Notes: a model not told the origin generated them from the letters alone. A stretch of DNA of 64,000 nucleotides from Pseudomonas fluorescens (GCF_001902145.1 NZ_MRST01000022.1:277474-341473); one strand, 5' to 3'. Positions 37,134 to 48,903 are shown, counted from the first letter of the stretch. Numbers and translations are program-made.

Positions 37134-37526
37134 TTAGAACACAGTGCAAAGAACTTCGCCGCCGACACCGGCAGCGCGCGCAGCACGATCCGTCATCACA
37201 CCTTTGTTGGTGGAGACGATAGACACGCCCAGACCGCCACGAACTTTCGGCAGATCTTCAGCGGACTTGTACTGACGCAGGCCTGGACGGCTAACGCGCT
37301 TCACTTCCTCAATGACCGAACGGCCTTCGAAGTACTTCAGCTCGATGGACAGCAGTGGTTTGATTTCGCTGCTGATCTGATAACCCGCAATGTAGCCTTC
37401 GTCTTTCAGGACTTTGGCAACAGCTACCTTCAACTTGGAAGATGGCATGCTTACGACGGACTTTTCAGCCATCTGGGCATTACGGATACGAGTTAGCATG
37501 TCCGCTAACGGGTCCTGCATACTCAT
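37134..37526 (-). CDS. rpsH: 30S ribosomal protein S8
   Basis: 130 residues; binds 16S helix 21 and in E. coli represses the spc operon. [20 protein letters not shown] near the start and the C-terminal [22 protein letters not shown] are canonical. Its start has AGGAGCG upstream. It follows rpsN only after an unusual 208-base gap with hairpins and a candidate promoter, so it may have separate control. Confidence 0.98.
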   Translation of the reverse strand: MSMQDPLADMLTRIRNAQMAEKSVVSMPSSKLKVAVAKVLKDEGYIAGYQISSEIKPLLSIELKYFEGRSVIEEVKRVSRPGLRQYKSAEDLPKVRGGLGVSIVSTNKGVMTDRAARAAGVGGEVLCTVF

Positions 37527-37623
37527 GGGCTAGACGCTCCTAATACAAAAAAATTAGCCTTGCGGCTACATATGTCGCCGAGAATCTCCGAGCACAAAAA
37601 ACACGGGCTCAGGCGAGCCGCGT

Positions 37624-37652
37624 ATTTTAGACATACTCCAGAAATGAAACAA
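37624..37652 (-). promoter_or_regulatory. Candidate internal spc promoter upstream of rpsH
   Basis: -35 TTGTTT (37652-37647), 17-base spacer, -10 TAAAAT (37629-37624) on the minus strand, about 100 bases before rpsH. The -35 overlaps the end of the preceding hairpin, as at the alpha operon. Confidence 0.5.
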
Positions 37653-37669
37653 GCCCCAAAAGGGGCTTG
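37650..37669 (-). terminator. Hairpin after rpsN
   Basis: A perfect 8-bp stem CAAGCCCC / GGGGCTTG with a 4-base loop, 65 bases after the rpsN stop. A T-rich TTTCATTTCT follows on the minus strand. A partial terminator is likely. Confidence 0.5.
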
Positions 37670-37734
37670 ATCCAGATTCAAGGTCACCGGCGGTCAGTAT
37701 CTTGCGATTCCGACCACCCGGACGTTGAAAGTAC

Positions 37735-38040
37735 TTACCAGCTGGCTTTAACCAGACCAGGTACGTCACCACGCATTGCCGCTTCACGCAGTTTGTTACG
37801 GCCGAGGCCGAACTTGCGGTAAACGCCGTGTGGACGACCGGTCAGGCGGCAGCGGTTACGCATGCGCGAAGCGCTTGCGTCACGTGGCTGCTTCTGCAGA
37901 GCAACTGTAGCTTCCCAACGCGCTTCTGGACTTGCGTTCAGATCAACGATGATTGCTTTCAGTGCTGCACGCTTCTTGGCGTACTTGGCAACCGTGAGCT
38001 GACGCTTCAGCTCGCGGTTTTTCATGCTCATCTTGGCCAT
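37735..38040 (-). CDS. rpsN: 30S ribosomal protein S14 (zinc-free form)
   Basis: 101 residues; 30S head protein. The start [20 protein letters not shown] at 38040 is canonical and the tail [22 protein letters not shown] is typical. The long form without CxxC zinc pairs is the C-minus type. It lies 13 bases after rplE. Confidence 0.97.
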   Translation of the reverse strand: MAKMSMKNRELKRQLTVAKYAKKRAALKAIIVDLNASPEARWEATVALQKQPRDASASRMRNRCRLTGRPHGVYRKFGLGRNKLREAAMRGDVPGLVKASW

Positions 38041-38053
38041 GGTCCTACTCCAA

Positions 38054-38593
38054 TCAGTTGCGGAACGGGAATTTGAAAGCACGCAACAGGGCGCGACCTT
38101 CATCATCGTTCTTGGCAGTGGTGGTCAGGGTGATGTCCAGACCGCGGAGAGCATCGATCTTGTCGTAGTCGATTTCCGGGAAGATGATCTGCTCTTTCAC
38201 GCCCATGCTGTAGTTACCACGACCATCGAAGGACTTGGCATTCAGGCCGCGGAAGTCGCGAACCCGAGGCAGGGAGATCGACAGCAGACGATCCAGGAAT
38301 TCGTACATACGCTCACGGCGCAGAGTCACTTTGACGCCGATCGGCCAACCTTCACGGACTTTAAAGCCAGCGATGGATTTCCGAGCGTAAGTCACAACGA
38401 CTTTTTGACCGGTGATCTTTTCCAGGTCGGCAACAGCGTGCTCGATGACTTTTTTGTCGCCGATCGCTTCGCCCAGACCCATGTTCAGGGTGATTTTGGT
38501 GACGCGCGGAACTTCCATCACGTTCCCGAGCTTAAGTTCTTCCTTAAGCTTAGGGGCGATTTCCTTCCGGTAAATCTCTTGTAGTCGTGCCAT
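38054..38593 (-). CDS. rplE: 50S ribosomal protein L5
   Basis: 179 residues; binds 5S rRNA and contacts P-site tRNA. The N-terminal [20 protein letters not shown] and the loop [20 protein letters not shown] are canonical. It lies 22 bases after rplX in the spc operon. Confidence 0.98.
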   Translation of the reverse strand: MARLQEIYRKEIAPKLKEELKLGNVMEVPRVTKITLNMGLGEAIGDKKVIEHAVADLEKITGQKVVVTYARKSIAGFKVREGWPIGVKVTLRRERMYEFLDRLLSISLPRVRDFRGLNAKSFDGRGNYSMGVKEQIIFPEIDYDKIDALRGLDITLTTTAKNDDEGRALLRAFKFPFRN

Positions 38594-38615
38594 GGTCTAA
38601 TCTACCTAGCAGTGT

Positions 38616-38930
38616 TCAAGCATCAACCGCTTTTTGGGTCGACTTGAAGACACGAATTTTCTTACCGTCTTCTACTTTGAAACCAACGCGGTCAGCCTTG
38701 TTGGTTTCGCCGTTGAAGATGGCGACGTTAGAAGCGTCCAGCGGAGCTTCTTTCTCGACGATACCGCCCTGCACGCCCGACATCGGGTTTGGCTTGGTAT
38801 GACGCTTGACCAGGTTCAGACCACCGATAACCAGACGGTTATTAGCGAGAACCTTAAGCACCTTACCGCGCTTACCTTTGTCTTTGCCGGCGATCACGAT
38901 GATCTCGTCGTCACGACGAATCTTTTGCAT
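38616..38930 (-). CDS. rplX: 50S ribosomal protein L24
   Basis: 104 residues; an assembly-initiating 23S rRNA protein with a KOW motif near the start: [20 protein letters not shown]. It lies 11 bases after rplN. Length and start are standard. Confidence 0.98.
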   Translation of the reverse strand: MQKIRRDDEIIVIAGKDKGKRGKVLKVLANNRLVIGGLNLVKRHTKPNPMSGVQGGIVEKEAPLDASNVAIFNGETNKADRVGFKVEDGKKIRVFKSTQKAVDA

Positions 38931-38941
38931 GTCGGATCTCC

Positions 38942-39310
38942 TTACAGCACTTCTGGGGCGAGCGAGACGATCTTCATGAACTTCTCAGTACGAAGTTCAC
39001 GGGTCACTGGCCCAAAGATACGGGTGCCGATCGGCTCTTGCTTGTTGTTCAGAAGAACAGCAGCGTTGCCATCAAAGCGGATAATGGAGCCATCAGCACG
39101 ACGTACGCCGTGACGAGTGCGGACTACAACAGCAGTCATCACTTGGCCTTTTTTCACCTTACCGCGAGGAATTGCTTCCTTCACGGTAACCTTGATGATG
39201 TCACCGATACCAGCGTAACGACGATGGGAGCCACCCAGCACCTTGATGCACATAACACGGCGAGCGCCACTGTTATCGGCCACATCGAGCATGGATTGAG
39301 TCTGAATCAT
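38942..39310 (-). CDS. rplN: 50S ribosomal protein L14
   Basis: 122 residues; bridges the subunits (B5/B8). The start [20 protein letters not shown] and [20 protein letters not shown] are canonical. It is the first gene of the classic spc operon, 23 bases after rpsQ, with no clear own promoter in that short gap. Confidence 0.98.
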   Translation of the reverse strand: MIQTQSMLDVADNSGARRVMCIKVLGGSHRRYAGIGDIIKVTVKEAIPRGKVKKGQVMTAVVVRTRHGVRRADGSIIRFDGNAAVLLNNKQEPIGTRIFGPVTRELRTEKFMKIVSLAPEVL

Positions 39311-39333
39311 ATAATTTCTCCGACCCCTAGTCC

Positions 39334-39600
39334 TTAGACTTCCACAGCGCGTTCGAGAACATCAACCAGTGCCCAAGACTTGGTCTTGGCCATCGGACGA
39401 GTTTCACGAATAGTGACTTTGTCGCCGATGTGGCACTGATTGGTTTCGTCGTGCGCGTGCAGCTTAGTCGAACGCTTAACATATTTACCGTAGATCGGGT
39501 GCTTAACGCGACGCTCGATCAAAACGGTGATGGTTTTGTCCATCTTGTCGCTGACAACACGGCCAGTCAGCGTACGGACAGTCTTTTCGGCTTCAGCCAT
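39334..39600 (-). CDS. rpsQ: 30S ribosomal protein S17
   Basis: 88 residues; primary 16S rRNA binder. The start [20 protein letters not shown] at 39600 is chosen over an ATG two codons upstream that would overlap the rpmC stop. [20 protein letters not shown] is typical. It closes the S10 operon, 2 bases after rpmC. Confidence 0.97.
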   Translation of the reverse strand: MAEAEKTVRTLTGRVVSDKMDKTITVLIERRVKHPIYGKYVKRSTKLHAHDETNQCHIGDKVTIRETRPMAKTKSWALVDVLERAVEV

Positions 39601-39602
39601 GA

Positions 39603-39794
39603 TCACTTACCTGCCTGCTGGTTGAGCACAGTCTTCACGCGAGCGATGTCACGCTTAACTTGCGAGAGCAGATGAGACTGCCCCAACTGGCCAGTTGCTT
39701 TCTGCATACGCAGATTGAACTGGTCGCGCAGCAGGCCGAGCAGTTGCTCGTTCAGCTGCTGTGCGGATTTTTCACGAAGTTCATTCGCTTTCAT
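39603..39794 (-). CDS. rpmC: 50S ribosomal protein L29
   Basis: 63 residues, two-helix protein at the exit tunnel and docking site of trigger factor/SRP. The start [20 protein letters not shown] overlaps the rplP stop by one base (TGATG); a GTG one codon upstream is possible. [20 protein letters not shown] is canonical. Confidence 0.97.
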
Positions 39795-40207
39795 CACATC
39801 ACCGTCCGTTTAACAAAGGAGGTGGCGAGCGGCAGCTTTGCAGCAGCCAGGGCGAAAGCCTCACGCGCCAGCTCTTCAGAAACACCCTCGATTTCATACA
39901 GGACTTTGCCTGGCTGAATCTGGGCTACCCAGTATTCCACGTTACCCTTACCTTTACCCATCCGAACCTCGAGAGGTTTTTTGGAGATCGGCTTGTCCGG
40001 GAATACACGGATCCAGATCTTGCCGCCACGTTTTACGTGACGGGTCAGAGCACGACGCGCTGACTCGATCTGACGAGCGGTGAGACGACCACGAGCTACA
40101 GACTTCAGCGCGAACTCGCCGAAGCTGACTTTGCTACCGCGCTGAGCCAGACCACGGTTGTGGCCTGTCATCTGCTTGCGGAACTTCGTACGCTTAGGTT
40201 GCAACAT
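39794..40207 (-). CDS. rplP: 50S ribosomal protein L16
   Basis: 137 residues; near the A-site and central protuberance. The start [20 protein letters not shown] and the [20 protein letters not shown] segment are canonical; the Arg hydroxylated by YcfD in E. coli lies in this region. It overlaps rpmC by one base and follows rpsC by 12. Confidence 0.98.
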
Positions 40208-40219
40208 TTGGCGTACCCC

Positions 40220-40906
40220 TTACTTAGCAGCTTTTTTACGAGGCGCTGGTGCTTGTGGTTTCAGTTCTTCTTGGCGACCACCAATTACTTCGCCTTTGAA
40301 GATCCAAACCTTTACACCGATCACACCGTAAGTGGTGTGAGCTTCGTAGTTGGCATAGTCGATGTCGGCACGCAGGGTGTGCAGTGGCACACGACCTTCG
40401 CGATACCATTCAGTACGTGCGATTTCAGCACCGCCGAGACGACCGCTCACTTGGATTTTGATGCCTTTGGCACCAATGCGCATGGCGTTCTGTACGGCGC
40501 GCTTCATAGCGCGACGGAACATTACGCGACGCTCCAGCTGCTGAGCTACGCTCTGCGCAACCAGCATACCGTCGAGCTCCGGCTTGCGGATCTCTTCGAT
40601 ATTGATGTGCACAGGCACACCCATTTGCTTGGTCAGGTCCTGACGCAGTTTCTCAACATCTTCACCTTTCTTCCCGATAACGATACCTGGACGAGCGGTG
40701 TGGATGGTGATACGTGCAGTTTGGGCCGGACGATGGATATCGATACGGCTTACGGACGCGCTTTTTAGTTTGTCTTGGAGATACTCACGCACCTTCAGAT
40801 CAGCGAACAAGTAGTCCGCATAAGTCCGACCGTCTGCGTACCAGACGGAGGTGTGCTCCTTGACGATTCCCAGGCGAATGCCAATGGGATGTACTTTCTG
40901 ACCCAT
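40220..40906 (-). CDS. rpsC: 30S ribosomal protein S3
   Basis: 228 residues; mRNA entry channel. The start [20 protein letters not shown] at 40906 is standard; the in-frame ATG at 40990 lies in rplV. A KH domain [23 protein letters not shown] stretch ([20 protein letters not shown]) is visible near 60-110. It follows rplV by 13 bases. Confidence 0.98.
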
Positions 40907-40919
40907 CTCTTCGACTCCG

Positions 40920-41252
40920 TTACTTGTCAGCAACCTTGACAGTGATATGGCAAGACCGCTTGACGATGCGATCAGCACGGCCTTTGGCACGTGGCATGAT
41001 GCGCTTCAGCGAACGCCCTTCGTTGACGAAAACGGTGCTGACCTTCAGGTCATCAACGTCTGCGCCTTCGTTATGCTCGGCGTTGGCTACGGCCGACTCC
41101 AGCACTTTCTTCATGATCTCGGCGGCTTTCTTACTGCTGAAAGCCAACAGGTTGAGCGCTTCGCCCACCTTCTTCCCGCGGATCTGGTCGGCGACCAAGC
41201 GGGCTTTCTGGGCGGAGATTCGAGCGCCCGACAACTTAGCGGCTACTTCCAT
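40920..41252 (-). CDS. rplV: 50S ribosomal protein L22
   Basis: 110 residues; its beta-hairpin lines the exit tunnel and is a macrolide-resistance site. Family marks are [20 protein letters not shown] near the start and the hairpin [20 protein letters not shown]. No change in the hairpin was seen that would suggest resistance. It lies 11 bases after rpsS. Confidence 0.98.
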
Positions 41253-41263
41253 TTCCTAACCCC

Positions 41264-41539
41264 TTAACGCTTGGCTTTCTTGTCTGCCACGTGCCCACGA
41301 TAAGTGCGGGTACCGGCAAACTCGCCCAGTTTGTGGCCGACCATGTCTTCGTTAACGAGAACTGGGACGTGTTGACGACCGTTGTGTACTGCGATGGTCA
41401 GACCGACCATTTGTGGCAGGATCATCGAACGACGCGACCAGGTCTTAACTGGTTTGCGATCGTTCTTTTCCGCCGCCACTTCGATCTTCTTCAGTAGGTG
41501 AAGATCAATAAAAGGACCTTTTTTCAGAGAACGTGGCAC
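41264..41539 (-). CDS. rpsS: 30S ribosomal protein S19
   Basis: 91 residues; 30S head, forms a complex with S13. The start [20 protein letters not shown] and [20 protein letters not shown] are canonical. It follows rplB by 16 bases. Confidence 0.98.
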   Translation of the reverse strand: MPRSLKKGPFIDLHLLKKIEVAAEKNDRKPVKTWSRRSMILPQMVGLTIAVHNGRQHVPVLVNEDMVGHKLGEFAGTRTYRGHVADKKAKR

Positions 41540-41555
41540 TGTCGTATCCCTCTAT

Positions 41556-42380
41556 TTACTTGCGACGACGGACGATCATTTTGTCGGTACGCTTATTACC
41601 ACGAGTCTTCGCGCCCTTAGTCGGGAAGCCCCATGGCGATACCGGATGACGACCACCAGAGGTACGACCTTCACCACCACCGTGTGGGTGGTCAACCGGG
41701 TTCATGGCAACACCACGAACGGTTGGGCGAACGCCACGCCAGCGTTTGGCACCAGCTTTACCCAACGAACGCAGGCTGTGCTCGGAGTTCGAGACTTCGC
41801 CCAGGGTCGCACGGCATTCAGCCAGTACTTTACGCATCTCACCAGAACGCAGACGCAGGGTCACGTAGACACCTTCACGAGCGATCAGCTGAGCCGAAGC
41901 ACCAGCGGAACGAGCGATCTGTGCGCCTTTACCTGGCTTCAATTCGATGCCGTGTACGGTGCTACCAACTGGAATGTTACGCAGTTGCAGAGCGTTGCCC
42001 GGCTTGATCGGCGCCAGAGCACCTGCGATCAGCTGGTCGCCAGCACTCACGCCTTTAGGGGCGATGATGTAGCGACGCTCGCCATCTGCGTACAGCAGCA
42101 GAGCGATGTGAGCAGTACGGTTTGGATCGTATTCGATACGCTCGACAGTGGCAGCGATGCCATCTTTGTCGTTGCGACGGAAGTCGACCAGACGATAATG
42201 CTGCTTATGGCCACCACCGATGTGACGAGTGGTAATACGACCATTGTTGTTACGACCACCAGACTTCGATTTTTTCTCGAGCAGCGGTGCGTGAGGAGCG
42301 CCTTTATGCAGCTCCTGGTTGACCACCTTGACCACAAAACGGCGGCCAGGGGAAGTCGGTTTGCATTTAACGATTGCCAT
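41556..42380 (-). CDS. rplB: 50S ribosomal protein L2
   Basis: 274 residues; the largest 50S core protein, near the peptidyl-transferase centre. The start [20 protein letters not shown], and the C-terminal [20 protein letters not shown] with the conserved histidine of the functional loop, are canonical. It follows rplW by 14 bases. Confidence 0.98.
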
Positions 42381-42394
42381 GATGCACCCCTTCC

Positions 42395-42694
42395 TTACTC
42401 AGCACTGCTGCTGAAATCGAGATCTTGGCCTGGCTGAAGGGAGATAACTGCCTTCTTCCAGTCATTACGCTTGCCCAGACCGCGAGCAGTGCGCTTGCTC
42501 TTACCCAGAACATTCAGGGTAGTAACACGCTCTACTTTCACGCTGAACAGGCTTTCGACGGCCTTCTTGATTTCCAGCTTGGTTGCGTCAGTTGCAACCT
42601 TGAAAACGAACTGGCCTTTCTTGTCAGCCAGAACCGTAGCCTTTTCGGAAACGTGCGGGCCAAGCAGAACTTTAAATACGCGTTCCTGGTTCAT
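42395..42694 (-). CDS. rplW: 50S ribosomal protein L23
   Basis: 99 residues; at the tunnel exit, a docking site for trigger factor. The start [20 protein letters not shown] is canonical for this group. Its first codon overlaps the rplD stop by 4 bases. It precedes rplB by 14. Confidence 0.98.
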
Positions 42695-43293
42695 CCCAGC
42701 AGCTCCTCGAATTTCTTCACGGCCGACACGGTGATCAACACCTTGTCGTATGCGATCAGACTAACTGGATCGGAACCTTGCACGTCACGTACATCAACGT
42801 GTGGCAGGTTGCGAGCAGCCAGGTACAGGTTCTGATCAACAGCTTCAGACACGATCAAAACGTCGGTCAGGCTCATGTTGTTCAGTTTGCCCAGCAGATC
42901 TTTGGTTTTTGGACTTTCAACAGCGAAGTCCTGAACCACGACCAGACGATCAGTACGCACGAGTTCAGCAAGGATGGAGCGCAGAGCTGCGCGGTACATC
43001 TTCTTGTTGAGCTTCTGAGAGTGATCCTGTGGACGAGCTGCGAAAGTGGTACCGCCGCCACGCCAGATTGGGCTACGGATAGTACCGGCACGAGCACGGC
43101 CAGTGCCTTTCTGACGCCAAGGGCGCTTACCGCCACCACGCACGTCGGAACGGGTCTTTTGCTGCTTGCTACCTTGACGGCCGCCGGCCATGTAGGCCAC
43201 GACTGCTTGGTGAACGAGCGTCTCGTTGAATTCGCCGCCAAATGTCAGTTCGGAAACTTCGATCGCTTGAGCGTCATTTACATTTAATTGCAT
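42691..43293 (-). CDS. rplD: 50S ribosomal protein L4
   Basis: 200 residues; lines the exit tunnel and, in E. coli, represses the S10 operon. The tunnel loop [20 protein letters not shown] and [20 protein letters not shown] are canonical. It follows rplC by 12 bases and overlaps rplW by 4. The short S10 leader here lacks an obvious copy of the E. coli L4 target fold. Confidence 0.98.
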
Positions 43294-43305
43294 GTCAGCT
43301 TCCCC

Positions 43306-43941
43306 TTAACCGCGAGCCTTGGCCGCTGGACGTACAACCAGGTTGCCGCCAGTAGCGCCAGGAACAGCACCCTTGACCAACAACAGATTGCGTTCAGCGT
43401 CGACGCGCACTACTTCGAGGGACTGCACGGTCACGCGCTCAGCGCCCATATGACCGGACATTTTTTTGCCCTTGAATACACGACCAGGAGTCTGGCACTG
43501 GCCAATAGAGCCCGGGACGCGGTGGGAAACGGAGTTACCGTGAGTGTTGTCTTGACCACGGAAATTCCAACGCTTGATCGTACCCTGGAAGCCTTTACCC
43601 TTGGACTGACCGGTTACATCAACCAGTTGACCAGCGGCGAAGATTTCAGCGTTGATCAGATCGCCAGCCTGGTAGTCGCCATCTTCAAGACGGAACTCCA
43701 TAACAGTGCGACCAGCTGCAACGTTTGCTTTAGCGAAGTGACCTGCTTGAGCAGCAGTCACGCGCGAAGCACGACGCTCGCCGACAGTGACTTGCACTGC
43801 ACGATAGCCATCGGTTTCTTCAGTTTTGAACTGGGTGACGCGATTCGGTTCGATCTCAATGACCGTGACCGGAATGGAGACACCTTCTTCGGTGAAAATA
43901 CGGGTCATACCGCATTTACGACCGACTACACCAATAGTCAT
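43306..43941 (-). CDS. rplC: 50S ribosomal protein L3
   Basis: 211 residues; assembly-initiator near the peptidyl-transferase centre. The start [20 protein letters not shown] at 43941 is canonical; the in-frame ATG at 43974 is not conserved. The finger segment [20 protein letters not shown] carries the Gln methylated by PrmB in E. coli. It lies 81 bases after rpsJ. Confidence 0.98.
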   Translation of the reverse strand: MTIGVVGRKCGMTRIFTEEGVSIPVTVIEIEPNRVTQFKTEETDGYRAVQVTVGERRASRVTAAQAGHFAKANVAAGRTVMEFRLEDGDYQAGDLINAEIFAAGQLVDVTGQSKGKGFQGTIKRWNFRGQDNTHGNSVSHRVPGSIGQCQTPGRVFKGKKMSGHMGAERVTVQSLEVVRVDAERNLLLVKGAVPGATGGNLVVRPAAKARG

Positions 43942-44022
43942 GTTGTAAACCTCATGAGTGTACGGGGCTTTCACCCGCTATGGCCGCCCATTTCAGAGCG
44001 TTACACGACTAAGACCCAAGTC

Positions 44023-44334
44023 TTAGCCGAGGCTGATCTGTACTTCCACACCGGCCGCCAGATCGAGCTTCATAAGTGCATCAACGGTTTTATCCGTTGG
44101 CTGGACGATGTCCAGTACGCGCTTATGAGTACGGATCTCGTACTGGTCACGCGCGTCTTTGTTGACGTGCGGGGAGACCAGAACGGTGAACCGCTCTTTA
44201 CGGGTAGGCAGTGGAATTGGACCACGCACTTGAGCACCAGTACGTTTCGCGGTTTCCACGATTTCCTGGGTGGATTGGTCGATCAGGCGATGGTCAAAAG
44301 CCTTCAACCTGATACGGATTTGCTGATTTTGCAT
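44023..44334 (-). CDS. rpsJ: 30S ribosomal protein S10 (NusE)
   Basis: 103 residues; 30S head protein that also acts as NusE with NusB (also in this window) in antitermination. The start [20 protein letters not shown] and [20 protein letters not shown] are canonical. It is the first gene of the S10 operon, behind a strong promoter. Confidence 0.98.
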
Positions 44335-44364
44335 TGGATTTCAGACTCCGGCTGCTATTCCCAC

Positions 44365-44381
44365 CGGGCGCAATACGCCCG
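44365..44381 (-). other. Leader hairpin of the S10 operon
   Basis: A perfect 6-bp stem CGGGCG / CGCCCG with a 5-base loop in the 5' leader of rpsJ, before the start codon. No T-run follows, so it is not a terminator; it may affect mRNA stability or translation. Confidence 0.4.
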
Positions 44382-44396
44382 TTAAAAGGAGGCGCA

Positions 44397-44425
44397 ATTC
44401 TATAGACGCCCTAGATAGGTGTCAA
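44397..44425 (-). promoter_or_regulatory. Sigma-70 promoter of the S10 operon
   Basis: -35 TTGACA (44425-44420), 17-base spacer, -10 TAGAAT (44402-44397) on the minus strand, close to consensus. It lies directly after the tuf terminator and about 60 bases before rpsJ. Confidence 0.8.
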
Positions 44426-44431
44426 CCCAAT

Positions 44432-44462
44432 AAAAAAGCCCCCGCTAAGCGGGGGCTTTCTC
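44432..44462 (-). terminator. Terminator after tuf
   Basis: A 9-bp GC-rich stem AGCCCCCGC / GCGGGGGCT with a 3-base loop and six T on the minus strand. It lies 29 bases after the tuf stop and closes the str operon. Confidence 0.95.
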
Positions 44463-44491
44463 AAAACATCAAAGCTCACTCAAAAGAGAGA

Positions 44492-45685
44492 TTACTCGAT
44501 GATTTTAGCTACAACGCCAGCACCAACGGTACGGCCGCCTTCGCGGATTGCGAAGCGCAGACCGTCTTCCATAGCGATGGTTTTGATCAGGGTGACAACC
44601 ATTTTGATGTTGTCGCCTGGCATTACCATTTCTACGCCTTCCGGCAGTTCGCAGTTACCAGTCACGTCAGTAGTACGGAAGTAGAACTGTGGACGGTAGC
44701 CTTTGAAGAACGGAGTGTGACGACCGCCTTCTTCTTTGCTCAGCACGTACACTTCAGCTTCGAACTTGGTGTGCGGCTTAACCGAACCTGGCTTGACCAG
44801 AACCTGGCCACGCTCAACGTCGTCACGCTTGGTACCACGCAGCAGAACGCCGCAGTTCTCGCCAGCACGACCTTCGTCGAGCAGTTTACGGAACATTTCA
44901 ACACCGGTGCAGGTGGTGACGGTAGTGTCACGCAGACCAACGATTTCCAGTGGATCTTGAACCTTGACGATACCGCGCTCGATACGACCAGTTACAACAG
45001 TACCGCGACCGGAGATCGAGAATACGTCTTCGATTGGCATCAGGAACGGCTTGTCGATAACACGGACTGGATCTGGGATGTAGCTGTCCAGAGTCTCAAC
45101 CAGTTTACGAACGGACGTGGTGCCCATTTCGTTATCGTCTTTGCCTTCCAGAGCCATACGAGCAGAACCGATGATGATCGGAGTGTCGTCGCCTGGGAAG
45201 TCGTAAGTGCTCAGCAGATCGCGCACTTCCATCTCAACCAGTTCCAGCAGCTCAGCGTCGTCTACCAGGTCGGCCTTGTTCAGGTAAACCACGATGTACG
45301 GAACGCCAACCTGACGGGACAGCAGGATGTGCTCACGGGTTTGTGGCATCGGACCATCAGCGGCCGAGCAAACCAGGATTGCGCCGTCCATCTGGGCAGC
45401 ACCGGTGATCATGTTCTTCACATAGTCAGCGTGACCTGGGCAGTCAACGTGAGCGTAGTGACGGATCAGCGAGTTGTATTCAACGTGCGCGGTGTTGATG
45501 GTGATACCACGAGCTTTCTCTTCTGGCGCGCTGTCGATTTTATCGAAATCAACGATTGCGGAACCGAATACTTCGGAGCAAACGCGAGTCAGAGCAGCAG
45601 TCAGAGTGGTTTTACCATGGTCAACGTGACCGATGGTGCCAACGTTGACGTGCGGTAGGGAACGATCAAATTTTTCTTTAGCCAC
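44492..45685 (-). CDS. tuf: Elongation factor Tu
   Basis: 397 residues; delivers aminoacyl-tRNA to the ribosome. G-motifs GHVDHGKTT (G1), [12 protein letters not shown] (G3) and NKADLVDD (G4) are visible, with the three domains in the standard order and the C-terminal [14 protein letters not shown]. It follows fusA by 30 bases. It is the only tuf copy in the window; the second copy expected beside tRNA-Thr/tRNA-Trp is missing. Confidence 0.99.
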   Translation of the reverse strand: MAKEKFDRSLPHVNVGTIGHVDHGKTTLTAALTRVCSEVFGSAIVDFDKIDSAPEEKARGITINTAHVEYNSLIRHYAHVDCPGHADYVKNMITGAAQMDGAILVCSAADGPMPQTREHILLSRQVGVPYIVVYLNKADLVDDAELLELVEMEVRDLLSTYDFPGDDTPIIIGSARMALEGKDDNEMGTTSVRKLVETLDSYIPDPVRVIDKPFLMPIEDVFSISGRGTVVTGRIERGIVKVQDPLEIVGLRDTTVTTCTGVEMFRKLLDEGRAGENCGVLLRGTKRDDVERGQVLVKPGSVKPHTKFEAEVYVLSKEEGGRHTPFFKGYRPQFYFRTTDVTGNCELPEGVEMVMPGDNIKMVVTLIKTIAMEDGLRFAIREGGRTVGAGVVAKIIE

Positions 45686-45715
45686 GACAATTAACTCCTT
45701 GCCTAAAGGACTGAA

Positions 45716-47821
45716 TCAGCCTTGTTTTTTGGATACAGTTTCAGCGATGTGCGCCGGAGCTGTGTTGTATTTTTTGAATTCCATAGAGTAGCTTGCGCGA
45801 CCCTGAGACATGGAGCGAACGTCGGTCGCATAACCGAACATCTCACCCAACGGAACCTCGGCGCGAATCACTTTGCCGGAAACCGTGTCTTCCATACCCA
45901 AGATCATGCCGCGACGACGGTTAAGGTCGCCCATGACATCACCCATATAGTCTTCAGGTGTAACAACTTCTACCGCCATGATTGGCTCAAGCAACTCACC
46001 ACCGCCCTTCTGGGCCAGTTGCTTGGTTGCCATGGAGGCAGCCACCTTAAACGCCATCTCGTTGGAGTCGACGTCGTGGTAAGAACCGTCAAAAACGGTT
46101 GCTTTCAGGCCGATCAGCGGATAGCCGGCAACAACACCGTTCTTCATCTGCTCTTCGATACCCTTCTGGATAGCAGGGATGTATTCCTTAGGAACAACAC
46201 CACCCACTACTTCGTTCACGAATTGCAGACCTTCCTGACCTTCGTCAGCAGGAGCAAAACGGATCCAGCAGTGACCGAACTGACCACGACCGCCGGACTG
46301 ACGAACGAACTTGCCTTCGATTTCACAGTTCTTCGTGATGCGCTCACGATAGGAAACCTGAGGCTTACCGATGTTGGCTTCGACGTTGAACTCACGGCGC
46401 ATCCGGTCAACCAGGATGTCCAGGTGAAGCTCGCCCATGCCGGAGATGATCGTTTGACCAGTCTCTTCATCAGTCTTGACGCGGAAAGATGGATCTTCCT
46501 GAGCAAGCTTGCCCAGAGCGATACCCATTTTTTCCTGGTCATCCTTGGTCTTAGGCTCTACGGCAACCGAAATAACCGGCTCCGGGAAGTCCATGCGAAC
46601 CAGGATGATTGGCTTGTCAGCGTTGCACAAGGTTTCACCGGTGGTGACGTCCTTCATGCCGATCAAGGCCGCGATGTCACCAGCGCGCACTTCCTTGATC
46701 TCTTCGCGGGCGTTTGCGTGCATCTGCACCATACGACCCACGCGCTCTTTCTTGCCTTTAACCGAGTTGATCACGCCGTCACCGGAGTTCAACACGCCCG
46801 AGTAAACGCGGACGAAGGTCAAGGTACCCACGAATGGGTCTGTGGCAATTTTAAATGCCAGAGCGGAGAACGGTTCTGCGTCGTCTGCATGACGCTCCAG
46901 CTCGATAGTCTCGTCATCCGGGTCGGTACCCTTGATGGCAGGAATATCAACCGGTGCCGGCAGGTAGTCGATCACAGCATCGAGAACCAGGGGAACGCCC
47001 TTGTTCTTGAACGAGGAACCGCAAACAGCCAAGACGATTTCGCCAGCGATAGTACGCTGACGCAGAGCGGCCTTGATTTCCACGTTGGTGAGTTCTTCAC
47101 CTTCGAGGTACTTGTTCATCAGCTCTTCGTTGGCTTCGGCTGCAGCCTCGACCATATTGTTGCGCCACTCGTCAGCCAGCTCCTGCAGTTCAGCAGGGAT
47201 TGGCTTACGAACAGGAACCATACCTTTGTCAGCATCGTTCCAGTAAACAGCTTCCATGGTCAGCAGATCGATCTGGCCTTGAAAGTTGTCTTCGGAACCG
47301 ATAGCCAACTGGATTGGCACCGGAGTGTGACCCAGGCGCTGCTTGATCTGACCGATCACGCGCAGGAAGTTCGCACCAGCACGGTCCATCTTGTTTACGT
47401 AAACAAGACGTGGAACGCCGTATTTGTTGGCTTGACGCCATACGGTTTCCGACTGAGGCTCAACACCCGAGGTACCGCAGAACACAACGACAGCGCCGTC
47501 GAGTACACGCAGGGAACGTTCAACTTCAATAGTGAAGTCTACGTGGCCTGGGGTATCGATTACGTTAAAGCGGTGCTCGTCTTTGTACTGCTTCTCGGAA
47601 CCTTTCCAGAAGGCGGTAATAGCAGCAGAAGTAATGGTAATACCACGCTCCTGCTCCTGAACCATCCAGTCTGTGGTCGCGGCGCCATCATGCACCTCGC
47701 CCATTTTGTGACTTTTGCCAGTGTAAAAAAGGACGCGCTCGGTGGTGGTGGTTTTACCAGCATCCACGTGAGCAACGATACCAATGTTACGGTAGCGATT
47801 AATCGGTGTAGTACGAGCCAT
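45716..47821 (-). CDS. fusA: Elongation factor G
   Basis: 701 residues; GTPase driving translocation and, with RRF, ribosome recycling. G-motif [19 protein letters not shown], the switch region [20 protein letters not shown] and the NKMDRAGA box are visible, as are domains II-V with the C-terminal [16 protein letters not shown] full-length open frame on the opposite strand is a shadow. It sits between rpsG and tuf, 30 bases from each. Confidence 0.99.
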   Translation of the reverse strand: MARTTPINRYRNIGIVAHVDAGKTTTTERVLFYTGKSHKMGEVHDGAATTDWMVQEQERGITITSAAITAFWKGSEKQYKDEHRFNVIDTPGHVDFTIEVERSLRVLDGAVVVFCGTSGVEPQSETVWRQANKYGVPRLVYVNKMDRAGANFLRVIGQIKQRLGHTPVPIQLAIGSEDNFQGQIDLLTMEAVYWNDADKGMVPVRKPIPAELQELADEWRNNMVEAAAEANEELMNKYLEGEELTNVEIKAALRQRTIAGEIVLAVCGSSFKNKGVPLVLDAVIDYLPAPVDIPAIKGTDPDDETIELERHADDAEPFSALAFKIATDPFVGTLTFVRVYSGVLNSGDGVINSVKGKKERVGRMVQMHANAREEIKEVRAGDIAALIGMKDVTTGETLCNADKPIILVRMDFPEPVISVAVEPKTKDDQEKMGIALGKLAQEDPSFRVKTDEETGQTIISGMGELHLDILVDRMRREFNVEANIGKPQVSYRERITKNCEIEGKFVRQSGGRGQFGHCWIRFAPADEGQEGLQFVNEVVGGVVPKEYIPAIQKGIEEQMKNGVVAGYPLIGLKATVFDGSYHDVDSNEMAFKVAASMATKQLAQKGGGELLEPIMAVEVVTPEDYMGDVMGDLNRRRGMILGMEDTVSGKVIRAEVPLGEMFGYATDVRSMSQGRASYSMEFKKYNTAPAHIAETVSKKQG

Positions 47822-47851
47822 AAAGCCCTCGCAAAATGAGTGACGCTGGAT

Positions 47852-48440
<589 letters not shown>

Positions 48441-48812
48441 CTACTTAGGCTTCTTGGTACCGTACTTCGAACGACCCTGGTTACGACCTTTAACGCCGGA
48501 AGTATCCAAGGAGCCGCGTACGGTGTGATAACGAACACCTGGCAAGTCTTTTACACGACCGCCGCGGATCAGTACCACGCTGTGCTCTTGCAGGTTGTGG
48601 CCTTCACCGCCGATGTACGAGGAAACCTCGAAACCGTTGGTCAGACGCACACGGCATACTTTACGCAGTGCCGAGTTAGGTTTTTTCGGCGTGGTGGTAT
48701 ACACACGGGTGCATACGCCACGACGTTGCGGGCAGTTCTGCAGCGCAGGTACGTCGGATTTCTCGACGATACGCTTACGCGGCTGACGTACCAGCTGGTT
48801 GATAGTTGCCAT
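48441..48812 (-). CDS. rpsL: 30S ribosomal protein S12
   Basis: 123 residues; decoding centre. [20 protein letters not shown] start and [20 protein letters not shown] are canonical. The streptomycin-contact lysines (K43 in PKKPNSA and K88 in GRVKDLPG) are wild type, so no resistance change is seen. A good promoter lies upstream. It heads the str operon. Confidence 0.98.
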   Translation of the reverse strand: MATINQLVRQPRKRIVEKSDVPALQNCPQRRGVCTRVYTTTPKKPNSALRKVCRVRLTNGFEVSSYIGGEGHNLQEHSVVLIRGGRVKDLPGVRYHTVRGSLDTSGVKGRNQGRSKYGTKKPK

Positions 48813-48903
48813 CTACTAGCTCCACTGTTGTCTTGCGACGCTATTGTCTTGCAAGAAAAGCAAAATGGCAGGAACGAATTCCCGCCAAATTTAGGGGTAC
48901 AAG

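Larger units (their letters stand above)
37527..37734 (-). promoter_or_regulatory. Regulatory gap inside the spc operon (rpsN-rpsH)
   Basis: In transcription order this 208-base gap holds an 8-bp hairpin CAAGCCCC-TTTT-GGGGCTTG (37669-37650) and a candidate promoter TTGTTT-N17-TAAAAT (37652-37624). A hairpin GGCTC/GAGCC (37619-37606) with six T soon after follows. A second small hairpin TAGCC-GCAA-GGCTA (37668... complement at 37568-37555) followed by seven T comes right before the rpsH ribosome site. No ORF was seen. Confidence 0.6.
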
